64,000 nucleotides of DNA from Stereocaulon alpinum. Its lineage: Eukaryota > Ascomycota > Lecanoromycetes > Lecanorales > Stereocaulaceae. The stretch covers positions 62,001-126,000 of the forward strand of contig JAEUBA010000013.1 of the NCBI GenBank assembly GCA_018257865.1, read 5' to 3'. A program made the position numbers and the translations under genes. Below, piece by piece: positions 12,191-22,528 of the stretch (the stretch's first letter is position 1; the number at the start of each line of letters is the position of its first letter). The notes beneath the pieces were generated by a model, which saw nothing but the letters and a program-made list of their open reading frames with translations, did no database searches and was not told the DNA's origin.

Positions 12191-13314
12191 CACATTGATC
12201 TAATGGCCCAGATCGATCACTACAAGAGCCACGTCTGTGTAACTCTGCAAGCTTGTATCTTGCATTACTTATTTTAGCATAAACTTACTAGCTATTAGAC
12301 ATGATGGAGATGCAATTGGGATGCTGTCTTCAATCGAATACATATGTCATCTATGCCAATGCTGCCAACCATGATGGCTCTTAGCGTTCGGGATAGAGTT
12401 GTGAGCCCGGGGAATGACAGCGGAAAGGAGTGGCATCGGCATGCCATTACCACCTCGGCGATTACGAAAGCTCTGCCTCATTGTTAAACACTGTATCATT
12501 GCTAGACACTGGTCCACTCACCTTCCAGGACTCCTCTGAAGCTCTTCACCGCTGCATCGAACGGCCACTTCTTTTCACGTCCGACTGTTTCATGCATGTT
12601 CTCTACCAAAGCTTCCACTTATGGTAAAGTTTCCCTACATTCAGCAGGTAAGGCTGAGCGGCATAATGTCTTGGCAGAGGAAAAAGATGACAGCACCCTG
12701 TCATCGTGTTTGCTTGGTAAGAAGCCATCGGAGACAGCCCGAACCAAAGGCTGAACGCCCTCGGCTATTGTTGATTCTATCGCATGCATATTGCTATTAT
12801 TACTATCGCCTAATTCTGCGAAAAGGGGCCTCGCGAGCAAGATACGCAGCAGTGAAAATCTCCGCATAGACGGGCGTCCGAACCTTACCCCTTCTGAGGT
12901 TAGGGGCGCACTGGCGCCTGACACATTGGCTGTGGCTATGGGTAGAAAGAGATTAGAATAATGCACGCCGCAAAGCCCCCTGCATGCTTGTTATATGACT
13001 CGTCTGATTTGATTACTTTCAGCCTCATGTCCCACTTCGTGTCGATGATGGTCCCATGGCTTCGGGCCTCAGCCTCCCATGCCTGCGGCATTTCTTTTTG
13101 AATGACTGCTTACCATACCATATTCGAAGATAGCGTTATCCTTTAGCCTATTCCTGATGTCTAGAACAATGAGGCAACGCGCTCGAGCGGTCGGATGCTG
13201 GTCACTGCCTGCACGTCTAAATCCTCGCTTTACACACGTGCTTCTCTGATCTTCTTCATCTTCGCGCTCTTTATCCATGCGATGACATCGAACAGAGCTC
13301 TGAAGAATTGAATC
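12191..13314. other. Intergenic stretch, no gene seen
   Basis: About 1.1 kb between the MFS transporter and the small membrane protein gene. Open frames of 65-115 codons are present on both strands but have no motif, no splice support and poor start context. No tRNA or repeat recognised. Confidence 0.55.
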
Positions 13315-14315
13315 ATGCATATACAGTCGTGTATCTTGCTCTTCGCCGCCTTCGCGTCCTGTTCATCAGCTCTGGTAGCACCAGCTCTTATCACTCGAGC
13401 ACCGGAAATCGCTCGGCGGCAAGCCGCCGAGAATATATGCGGCTACTTTCCGCTCGAGGGTTCAGGTATACTTCCCAAAGGCAACCTCCCTCAATCATAA
13501 AGTCTAAGAACCAAAGTGAAAACCCTGTCCTGCTCCATCGGCACACCCTGTCTAGTCGCTACCGCGACTAGCCCTGCAGTCGGGTATTGTGGGAGCGACA
13601 ACACACCAGTCACGACAATTTATGGGTATGGGAACTATCCCATAGGTGGATGTGGGCCTGGGGCTGCTTGCTGGTAAGCTTTCCACCACCTCATTACCAA
13701 TTCTAGAGGCCAACCGGATTAATGACTGGTCAAAGCCCGGCTACGGAGCCAGCTGTCGGGAAATACCTTTTCGACGGGGGTAGTACTGTTTTCCTCGGCT
13801 GTGGCCTAGTCCCTTTCACGTATACAGCATATTTCTCCGCTAAGGCTGGGTTCTCTACCCCGACAGGCGTCACAACTCCTTTGCCGTCCGCAGCACCGAG
13901 CACGACTGCCGCACCATCATTCGGGGGCAATTCTGGCTCCGGCTCGGGTTCTGGCTCTGGTTCTGGTTCTAGCTCTAGCTCTAGCTCTAGCTCTAGCTCT
14001 AGCTCTGGCTCCGGCTCAGGCATCAGCACAGGAGCTATTGTAATTATTGTCGTTGGAGCCGTCGTGGCCCTAATCGGTGGTTGTGTATTTCTCTGGTTCC
14101 TTTACAGAGTCTGGAGGATCCATTATCCGAAAAGCAACCAACAAGGGCAGAACTACACACACTCTCCCTCGCCGTCGAATCCAAATGGAGCATCTAAAGA
14201 GACCGGTGGGTTGACAAAGTGGGTGGGAATTGCGACAATAATCAGTTCGGTCTTGGGTCTCGCAGGGCTGGCCGTTGCAATTTATTTCGGATTGAAGCCT
14301 ACTAAGACTCAATGA
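13315..14315 (+). CDS. Cys-rich secreted/membrane protein with Ser-Gly stalk
   Basis: 304 residues; no named family recognised. A signal peptide (MHIQSCILLFAAFASCSSALV) is followed by a short ectodomain of about 110 residues with seven Cys (ICGYF, LSCS, GTPCL, GYCGS, GGCGPGAACW, LGCGL), then a Ser/Thr/Gly-rich stalk, a strong transmembrane segment (AIVIIVVGAVVALIGGCVF), a basic-then-polar loop and a second hydrophobic segment near the C-terminus (IISSVLGLAGLAVAIYFGL). The layout resembles fungal surface proteins with a Cys-knot-like head and a glycosylated stalk, such as wall sensors, but no WSC domain is seen. Introns: 13466-13516 and 13674-13708; the second is only 35 nt, near the lower limit for fungi, but both neighbouring exons join in phase (AACW|PTGLM). 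Role unknown. Confidence 0.75.
13931..14019 (+). repeat. Hexanucleotide Ser/Gly coding repeat
   Basis: Tandem 6-bp units of the GGCTCT / GGTTCT / AGCTCT type, coding for the Gly-Ser then Ser-only stalk of the membrane protein. Units are near identical over the AGCTCT part, so length is likely to vary between strains. Confidence 0.85.
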
Positions 14316-14983
14316 TTGGGGGTTTTGAGGTATCTGTACTTGCATGAATTAAGGTATGCTGACGATGTTTTTAATGTGTAATGTGAGGTTCCAGAGGGTA
14401 TCTTGTGTCTCTGCTTGTTTCGTTGCCTGTGTTGATTCGGTGGAGTTTCCTGTGGCAGGGGAAGTCATAATCGTTGATTCTGTCATAATAGTTTGCAGTC
14501 GGCTCCCCACGAGGGGCGATACTCGACAATGTATACTTCCTTATGCAGCCGTAATGGGAGTGTCCATCTCCCATTTTCTATTCGGAGATGGACAAGCCGA
14601 GAGAGAGTCCCATGCCATGCCATGTCTCATTCTAGGGCAACTGAAATGCAAGGGTGAGCCCGGGAGCCGGCCCCGGGAGTAATCCCGCGCTCCAAACAGT
14701 GTTTGGGGAGCTGCAAGGCCCTTGCTTAGGGGCGTACCTTGCTGCTTTTCAATTGTAGATTTGCATACGTACATCGACCCCGCCTAACAGAAGATTCGAC
14801 AGCCACTCGGGATCCAAAGATCTCTTACCCTGCATAACACTAGTAAGCATCACCCGTGAACCGTACCGTTGGAAATCGTTCCTTCATCAACATTCCAAAT
14901 CAGACTTCTCCTACTTCATGCCTATAGTGCATCTGCAACACATACCCACGAAATCATCAACTTCAGGAACTGGAGTCTGCATC
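14316..14983. other. Intergenic stretch with GC-rich palindrome
   Basis: Between the membrane protein and the exonuclease gene. At 14659-14677 two CCCGGG words flank AGCCGGC, a short GC-rich palindrome, and a GCTTAGGGGC word lies near 14724. Similar words recur at 17.1-17.5, 46.0 and 47.7 kb. An in-frame upstream ATG for the exonuclease is at 14918. No other gene seen. Confidence 0.5.
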
Positions 14984-16666
14984 ATGACCATTAGCATCAT
15001 CGACTCCTTGACCTCACTAACTTTCCTACTCGACGACCTCGAGAACCAACCAACAAGCCCACCATCCCTCTACCTAGACATCGAAGGTGTCAAGCTTTCC
15101 CGCCATGGTTCCATATCCATTATACAAATCTTCCACCTACCCAAAAACCAAGTCTTCTTGATTGACATCTTCGTCCTCCAGGAATCAGCGTTCAACACAC
15201 CTAATCAGTCCGGCACGACGTTGCGCTCTATCCTCGAATCATCATTGGTGCCGAAAGTGTTCTTTGATGTCCGCAACGATTCCGACGCCTTATATGCTCA
15301 CTTTGGCATTTCGTTGGAGGGTGTGCATGATGTTCAGTTGTTGGAAGTAGCGACACGGTCATTGGCCAAGGACAGGCTAAATGGGCTGGCAAATTGCATA
15401 AGGTTTGATACAGGGCATACGACTGAAACACAACAAGATTGGATTGCTACAAAAGAGAGAGGTAGGGCCTTATTTGCTTCGGAGGATGGTGGATCGTACG
15501 AGGTGTTCAATACTCGACCCTTTTTGCAGGAGATCATTGATTACTGCGCGCAAGATGTTGTGTATCTCCCTTTTCTCTGGAACACGTACACACGGAAAAT
15601 TAGCAAAAAGTGGCTTAAGCGAGTGCAGGAGGAGACAAGGAAGAGGGTTCTGATGTCGCAGGCAGAGTCATACGAACCCCATGGGAAGCACAAGAGTATG
15701 AGTCCTTGGGCGAAACCTGCGAAAGAGAGGAAGAAGAATCGTTCTGGAAATACCCAGTCAAGGAAGATGATAAAGAAGCGAGAACTTGCGGTAAAGGAGA
15801 CAGAGGAACGGGAAGTTCCTGGAATGAAGGAGACAGAGGAAGAGGAATCTCTTGGAATGGCAGACACAGTGAAAACAGGAGGGTTGAGTATCCCACAGGT
15901 AATTGCCGCACAAGCCGCGCATCGGAAAGCAGAGAAGCAGCTCAGTGGTGATCTAATCCATCAACTGTCCGCATTAGCCATCAAGCCCCAGGCACCAAAG
16001 CCATCGGCAGACACCATAGCGGGACAGGTAATTCCACTCGTTGTTAACGTTATGCATGAACGTCGTTTGCCTCTCTCTCATTTACCATTAGGAAGCAAAG
16101 GCCCAACGAATGATGAAGCGGCGATAAAGATGGACGTCAAGACATCTCCTGCGGCTGTCGAGTCTACATGGAAATGCACAACATGCAACCGGAGCATGCA
16201 GAAGATATCACAACAGGATCACTTGGCCGGCAAAGCGCACATGGCACGCTTGGAGCAGATTTCGAGCACAGTCGCCAAGACACGTCTCCAGCCCACTGCA
16301 GCCAAAGATGAGCCTCCCAAGGCAGCCGCTATCTCTACAACAAGGAGCCAGAAAGCGAAAGCCAAGCCCGCAAATAAACCTAAGCAAGGAATTCTCGGAA
16401 AGAAGGGACCCAAAAGCACAAAGTGTAGGAGTGGAGCAGCTTCGACGTTGACATTCTCACAATCTATAGCACCTCATTCATCTGGTTGGGGTTTTGTTGG
16501 ATTTGAGCAGAATGGCACTGTCGCAAGTTCTGTAAACTATGGATATTATTCCAAAGGGGCATATCATTTCCAAGGGGGAGATTGTTTTGGAGGGGCCGGT
16601 GATTATGGAGCCTGCGACAAAGACTGTGGATGGTGTGGACGTTGCATGGATGGTATTGACATTTGA
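14984..16666 (+). CDS. DEDDy 3'-5' exonuclease domain protein with zinc finger
   Basis: 560 residues from the ATG at 14984; an in-frame ATG at 14918 would add 22. The N-terminal 240 residues form an RNase D / WRN-type exonuclease: LYLDIEG (Asp32, Glu34), VFFDVRNDSDAL (Asp about 96) and YCAQDVVYLP (Tyr187, Asp191), giving a complete DEDDy set, so it should be active on RNA or DNA. A highly charged Lys/Glu linker follows (15700-15880), then a C2H2 U1/matrin-type finger from Cys398 (CTTC...H-x5-H), a Lys/Pro-rich stretch and an unusual Gly- and Cys-rich tail with DCFGGAGDYGACDKDCGWC. No introns are needed. Fungal members are mostly uncharacterised; the finger suggests double-stranded RNA or protein binding (inference). 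Confidence 0.85.
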   Translation: MTISIIDSLTSLTFLLDDLENQPTSPPSLYLDIEGVKLSRHGSISIIQIFHLPKNQVFLIDIFVLQESAFNTPNQSGTTLRSILESSLVPKVFFDVRNDSDALYAHFGISLEGVHDVQLLEVATRSLAKDRLNGLANCIRFDTGHTTETQQDWIATKERGRALFASEDGGSYEVFNTRPFLQEIIDYCAQDVVYLPFLWNTYTRKISKKWLKRVQEETRKRVLMSQAESYEPHGKHKSMSPWAKPAKERKKNRSGNTQSRKMIKKRELAVKETEEREVPGMKETEEEESLGMADTVKTGGLSIPQVIAAQAAHRKAEKQLSGDLIHQLSALAIKPQAPKPSADTIAGQVIPLVVNVMHERRLPLSHLPLGSKGPTNDEAAIKMDVKTSPAAVESTWKCTTCNRSMQKISQQDHLAGKAHMARLEQISSTVAKTRLQPTAAKDEPPKAAAISTTRSQKAKAKPANKPKQGILGKKGPKSTKCRSGAASTLTFSQSIAPHSSGWGFVGFEQNGTVASSVNYGYYSKGAYHFQGGDCFGGAGDYGACDKDCGWCGRCMDGIDI

Positions 16667-17769
16667 TATTGCAAGCAGACTTAGCATCCTCGTCCATTTT
16701 CTAATTTCAGTTGGGAGCTCGTATCTAGGTATCTAGGTGCCTTCGATACAGGTCGACTGCATTGACGTGCTTCCGGATTCCGGGGTTCTAGGCTCCTAAG
16801 TCATGGTATTGACAGCCATACTCAACATAATATGAAGTTCTTCCCTCTTCCTATCATGGATGTCGTTCTCTTTCAATGAATGTAACTTTCCGCAACAGGA
16901 ATGTGCTACGTATGACTTCACTCGCTTTGATAGAAAAGGGAACTTTGCCTATATGCGAAATGCTTGCCGACTTCAAACCTCGACTTCGTGGGGAGGGATT
17001 CTTAAGACCAACTCTTAACCCAGTAAGTCAAGGACACAGGAGATTCACGCTAACCCGGAAGTGTCCCGGGATGCGAACCCTGAAGCCGCCCATGGAGAAC
17101 CCAGGGACTAGACGCCAAGATTGCCCAGGGGCCCGCTTAGGGGACTAGGTTTCTGGGGCTGCCACCTGACAAGAGCTGTAAGTAGCGCATGTTGACCATT
17201 CCATCAAAACTCGGGACATCGGAAACCACTTCTACATTAGATACTGATTTTCACCTACCATTGTTCGTGACACAAAGTTACAAGTACCCTGGATTATAGT
17301 CATAGAACTTAACAAGAGCTTCCTAACCCTGTTTCAATTGATGAATCTGATAAATTACTACTGCCCACTAGAGGGCGCAAGTTTCCTGTAACGAGGTTTG
17401 AATACAGGACCCAGCCTGCCCCTAGAGCTAGCCCCTAGAGACCTTCCGGGGGCTAGCTTTAGGGGCACCTCTAAGGGCAATCTCTGGGGCTGGCTTGGCT
17501 CTATAAGTACTACCAATCCTACAGCGGCGGTATTCTGGCAAGTAACAACCATCTAGGACCTTCTAGATGGACAGGCATAATATGGAGCATCATTAAATGT
17601 TTATTGTGCCTGTAAGATATCCACAATGATCACTGAAGGCAATGTAATCACAGTTGCTGGTGGGGTGTGGTATTCCGAGTTTTAGCCGGATATGGCACGC
17701 TTTACCATATCAAGTACTTCACAAATCATACGGCTTTCGTCCTTTCTGGATCAACCTCTTACTAGAGAT
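16667..17769. other. Intergenic stretch with inverted repeats
   Basis: About 1.1 kb between the exonuclease and the hexosaminidase. It holds a GC-rich element from about 17050 to 17510 with a strong hairpin (listed separately). In-frame ATG 17692 could extend the hexosaminidase by 26 residues. No convincing gene. Confidence 0.6.
17418..17466. repeat. 18-bp inverted repeat (hairpin), possible MITE remnant
   Basis: Left arm 17418-17435 and right arm 17449-17466 are reverse complements at 17 of 18 positions, around a 13-nt loop. Imperfect pairing continues outside (CCAGCC near 17411 with GGGGCTGGCT at 17486-17495). Shared words with 46.0 and 47.7 kb suggest a dispersed family. No target-site duplication was identified. 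Confidence 0.7.
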
Positions 17770-19588
17770 ATGTTGCTGTACAGCTATCTTGGAGCTCTGT
17801 CATGTATTGTAGGTATCGTTCTTGCGATATGGCCTCAGCCCATGATATTTGAGCACGGCTCGAAAGTACTCTGGCTGTCTCCGGATTTTGAGACGCATTA
17901 TGAATTCGAGGAGCCTCTTGCAGTTTTTCGGGAAACTGCTCTCCCTCGGCCTAAGTAAGTCTACCATCACAATTCGCTAAGGGAAAGGCCCGCTGATGAG
18001 CATTTTGAGGCGACGGCGGTATGAGCATACATCTCCTACCGTCAATCAGCAATCCAAAGAGATATTGGATTCTGCCGTCGATCGTATGCGAGATGATTTG
18101 ATACCAGATTCCGCAGAGTCAACATCAAAGGTCTTCGTACCATGGAAGTTCCATCCTAAGAATGCAATTCCTGAGCCAGCTCCTGCGAGACACAAGGATT
18201 ACATCCGCAACATAACATTCTTATTTCGCAGACCTCCCACACTGCAACCGCAGATTGAAGAGTCTTATGGACTGGAGATCTCGGAAGAGGGTAATGTTGA
18301 AATCAGTATATACCACCCTCTAGGGGGCTTACATGGCCTGACTACCTTCCGCCAGTTATTCTATAAGCATTCTGATCCTAGTGAAACTGTTTCTCCATAC
18401 ACGCCGTTTGTCCCAATTGCTATCAGAGACTTACCGACGTTCGAACACAGAGGCTTGAATCTCGACATTTCGAGGAACATCATCACCCCTGCAGAAGTCA
18501 TGCGTACCCTCGAAGGTCTGGCCATGAGCAAATTCAATCGACTACATCTCCACGCCTCAGACGCACAATCCTGGCCCCTGGAAATCCCTGCCCTTCCAGA
18601 ACTCGCAATCAAAGGCTCCTACCACGAACACCAAATCTGGAGCGTGGCAGACTTACATCAAGTCCAAAACTTCGGTGCTCTCCGCGGAATCCAAGTCTAC
18701 CTAGAAATCGACATGCCAGGGCACACCGCCTCTGTCCACGCCGCCTACCCCGATCTGATCCAGTCCTACAATCGTCATCCTTGGTCCAACTACTCCGCTC
18801 AACCCTGCGCCGGCCAACTAAAACTAAAGAACACCGATGTTCTAAAATTCATAGACACCCTCCTCGACGATCTCCTCCCACGCACCGAACCCTTCACCTC
18901 CCTATTCCATCTCGGCGGCGACGAAGTCGACGCAAATGCCTACGACATGATACCTTCAGAACTAGCACCACACCTCCAAAACTTCGTAGACCACGCCATC
19001 TCGAAAGTACACTCGCATTTTCTCACACCCATAGTCTGGGAAGAGCATTTCCTAGACTACAATCTAACCCTACCAAATGACACCATCGTGCAAGCCTGGC
19101 GCGCACGCACACCGAATGGCCGCTCAGCCCTCGCAGAGATAGTGAAGCGTGGATATAAAGCCCTCTTCGGGACAGGTGACGCCTGGTATCTTGACTGCGG
19201 TTTCGGAGGCTGGATTGACCCAGACTTATCGAACCCAAATAGCACTATCAAGTCGCCTTATCTCGACTACTGTGCTCCACTAAGCAATTGGAGACACGTT
19301 TACTCATATGACCCCTTGGCAGATATCCCGGAAGACCAGCAACATCTGATCTTAGGCGGTGAAGTACACATGTGGGGTGAGCAAACAGACGGGATGGATC
19401 TAGACAGTAAGCTCTGGCCTCGTACAGCAGCAGCGGGCGAGATCTTGTGGAAAGGGAAGGGATTGGTCAGTGAGGACGTTACGAGACGGTTAGCGGAGAT
19501 GAGGGAGTGGTTAGTCGCCAAAAGGATACAGGCGGGACCGGTGCAGGTTACGTGGTGTTTGATGAACCGGGGGAATTGCACGCAGTGA
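17770..19588 (+). CDS. Beta-N-acetylhexosaminidase, GH20, secreted
   Basis: Releases terminal GlcNAc (or GalNAc) from chitin oligomers and glycans; secreted or wall-bound. Start chosen at 17770 because it gives a good signal peptide (MLLYSYLGALSCIVGIVLA) just before the mature-like IWPQPMIFEHGS; an in-frame ATG lies at 17692. After the propeptide-like region come VPWKFHP, the GH20 entry HRGLNLDISRNIITP, LHLHASDAQSWPLEIP, YLEIDMPGHTAS and the catalytic HLGGDEVD with Asp369-Glu370. Later VWEEHF, FGTGDAWYLDCG, GGEVHMWGEQTD and LWPRTAAAGEILW complete the barrel. One intron at 17955-18000 (46 nt), joining PRP|N ILRRRRYEH in phase. About 590 residues, normal for the family. Several N-x-S/T sites occur. 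Confidence 0.92.
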
Positions 19589-20164
19589 AGGATGGAATTT
19601 GGATCTTTCCATTTTTAGATTCGGACTTAATCGCGACGCTCTGATGACGCGGTAAGATTGGTTACGGGTAAAAGAAGGAGGTCTCGGATTATAGTCCTAA
19701 TTTTAATGCTGCGTTAGGTAGAGATCTGGACGGTGACCACGGGTTAAGATGTACAAGTACGTTGAAGACAAAGTAGCGGGATCGGAAAAGTCAAAGCACC
19801 CTTCACCTCCGTCACTAAAGCACTATACCAAATACAGTTTCCCAATTTCTCGTGTCGAACGTCGTCGTCCCAGCATATATCCCGCCCTCCAATTAAGGTT
19901 ACCTAACAGCGTTGCAGAAGGTTCGCCCCGTCCAAACCTTCGAATCTCAACAGATCTGATGACTCGCTTAAACTTTGGCCATCCCGCGCTTTGACCGGTA
20001 ATACTTACCCTACGTACATGATTTTCATCTCCCGCTTAAAGACATTTAAGGTAGTGCGTTATGCAAGCTCGTACAAGATGCGATGATAAGACATGCGAGT
20101 GAAGTGAAGGTAACCTCAACTCAATCATACAGAAAGTCTACATTTGCGAACATACACTGAAAAC
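19589..20164. other. Convergent intergenic region
   Basis: Between the 3' ends of the hexosaminidase and the P450 gene. One 81-codon plus-strand open frame (19749-19994) has no motif. No repeat or RNA gene recognised. Confidence 0.55.
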
Positions 20165-21886
20165 TCAAACTAAGTAACCGCTTCTGGCTTCATAAAACCC
20201 CACCAGCACGCCTGGCGACGGCGAAATGACAATCTCGGCCTTCAACCTCTGCATCTTCTCATCCCAGTATTTATCTATACGATCGAAGCGCTGCAGGATG
20301 CGGACAATCGTGTAGGACATTTCTGTTAGGGCGAATTGTTGGCCTATGCAGATTCGGGGGCCGCCATTGAAGCTGATGCTTTATCAGTAGGGATGTTGGT
20401 TGGTAGGTAGGGTAGGAAGGGGCTTACGGGATATATGTCCAGGCTTTGGGGGTCCATTTGTCCCATCTTTCTGGGCAGTAGGTTAGGACGTGGGGGAAGT
20501 CGTCTGAGGTGGGTGGGAAGAGGTCTTCGCGGCGTTGCATGAAGAGTGGTGTGTAGCCGATGGGAGTATCTTTCAGTACGCCGATTGGTTGGGTTCCGTC
20601 TGGACCACCGCCGGTGGGGAGTGTGGTGTCGTGTAAGGACATTCGAACCTATCATAACATCAGCTTCCCTTCCAGCGGTAGCAGAAGCAGACGATCAAGT
20701 GCCATACATTGAACGGCACACTAGGATATAACCTCAACGTCTCATTCATCACATGCTGCAAATACGGCATATTCTTCAGATCCTCATAAGTCGGCCGTTC
20801 AGTCGGGCCTACTCTCTCCAGAATCTCCCGTCTCAGCTTCTTCACGATTGCGGGGTTATTTGATAATTCCAGAAATGTGAATGAGAGCGCGCCGGCAGTC
20901 GTGTCCCGTCCTGCAAGTAGTACAGCAACGACTTGATCCCGGATCATCTTGCGATCTCTCGTCGTAGCAGCTAGAGCGTGAAGAAAAGACTGATTCGTCT
21001 TCTCCTTTAGATCCGCCAGATTGAGGCGAAGAGCTTGATCGATGAATGGCTCCACGAAAGAATTGATGACTTTCAAGCCCGCAAACTGTCCAAACACACC
21101 CCATCAGCTTCTCCCTTCCAAAAGCAATGGCCAGCAGATTGGATCAGCACTCACAAAACCTCCCTTCGGCAACAACTTGTGAAACGGCCCACTCCTCGCA
21201 ATCTCATTCTGCACCCTCTGCACTTTCTCAAACGCCTTTGCAAACTCCGCATTCGGATTCCCCAAACTATCCACACTCCTCCCCAACAGATAATCCGTCG
21301 CACTATCCAACGTAAACCGATAAAACAATTTCGAAATATCCACCTCCCCTCCTTCTCCCGGAATAAGCGCCATTAATCTCTGCACATGGCACTCGAAGAT
21401 TTCCAAATCAGACACTCGAGTCTTGACGAACTGCGGTCTCAATAACTGCCGACTCTGATGCCACATTTCGCCATCCGTAGTAAAGATACTATCTCCCAAA
21501 AAGTATTTCCAATCTTCATGGAAGGGTTCGCCCTTGCCATAATCCGCAAATTGCGTCGCCAGTATAGCTTTAATATTCTCCGGATCAGCCGTAAACAAGA
21601 ACCTCTGGCTAGCGAGTGTAGTTTCGACAGTCTTGGAATGCGGATTGGGAGAGTGACTGAAGAGCCAGTCCCAGAAATCATAGTCGGTGTCGGCGCGGGA
21701 GTTGCGGAGAGAGCGGATGAAGACGTCAGTGCCGAGGGGGAGGTAGGCGCGGACTAGTGGGGCGCGGGCGCCGAGGCGGGCGATGGCGGTGTTGCGGAGG
21801 TGGATGGCGAGATAGAGGTAGAGGAGGGGAAGGAGGAGGAGGGCTGTGAGGGTTAGGTAGGGGTGGGACAGGAGGAGGTCGAGCAT
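20165..21886 (-). CDS. Cytochrome P450, CYP52/CYP539-like
   Basis: Haem monooxygenase of 512 residues, anchored in the ER by an N-terminal hydrophobic helix (about residues 8-28). Motifs in order: NIKAILATQFADYGKGE, GDSIFTTDGEMWHQSRQLLRPQF (helix C), I-helix AGRDTTAG at 302-309, ExxR at 359-362 (ETLR), PERW, and the haem loop FNGGPRICIGQ with Cys452. The AT(Q)F, GDSIFTTDG and FNGGPRICIGQQFAL wording is that of the fungal n-alkane / fatty-acid hydroxylase group (CYP52 and CYP539), so omega-hydroxylation of fatty acids or alkanes is likely but not shown. Introns: 21086-21154, 20649-20707 and 20373-20427. No secondary metabolite backbone gene is nearby. Confidence 0.9.
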
Positions 21887-22528
21887 TGTAGCGGTAGTTC
21901 TTTTCTGCTTCAGATATTGTTGCGCGAATGGGAATTTCAGGAGAAAGTTGGGAGAGTATTGATGTTGATTATTGCTGGCTAGCAGTCCGAGTTTTGTGAG
22001 GGGTCATGGCATAGGCGCACATGATCATCAGCAGTAACATGGATGAAAATACACATAACGAAAAGAACGTGCAAGGAAATTCTTCTGGTACTATATCAAA
22101 AAGTCTTGCGCTTGGCCTTCATCTACCCCGCTATGAGTCGCGCTTGATGGTTGGTGCTCAAATACCAAGTACCGTAAGGTTAGCCTAGGTTAGCTGTTGC
22201 GCGTGTACACGGCTCGGCTATACGTCTCGAAAGAGCCTCACCAAGCGAAAGAAGCAGCGGAGGAAGTAAATTAGTCAGGTGCGGAAGAAGGAACGTGGCA
22301 AGATTAGCCGTGTTGAAGATGACATTAATTCATTAGCCTTCTCTGATAGCGATACTGTTGATGTTAGTCGTGAAGCTGTCTAGTTCTCTATCCCTTAGGT
22401 ATCCCTATTCCTGTTCCTGTTCCGTTTTGACCGATCATGAGTCCCGCCACGCTATGCCATAATCAAAATTCCGTCCATGCTATCCCTGACGTTCATACAT
22501 TCCCACAATCCGGAGACCTTTAGCCTGT
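21887..22528. other. Intergenic stretch with possible transposase relic
   Basis: Between the P450 start and the Crh gene end. At 22228-22383 a basic reading frame with one internal stop (listed separately) may be the tail of a decayed transposase. The P450 promoter is in the right-hand part of the first few hundred bases. Confidence 0.45.
22228..22383 (+). pseudogene. Possible C-terminal relic of a fungal DDE transposase
   Basis: A plus-strand frame reads KRKKQRRK, a TAA stop, then ISQVRKKERGKISRVEDDI...LAFSDSDT and ends in TAG. A very basic stretch followed by a short acidic/Ser tail is common at the C-termini of fungal Tc1/mariner-pogo transposases. The internal TAA could come from CAA by a C-to-T change at a CpA site, the RIP pattern. 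No upstream DDE motif or terminal repeats are seen, so this is a weak call. Confidence 0.25.

Noticed and set aside
17055..17095. tRNA-like B box on the minus strand (GGGTTCGCATCCC)
   Set aside because: No matching A box, the T-stem has a mismatch and no acceptor stem can be paired; probably part of the GC-rich repeat.
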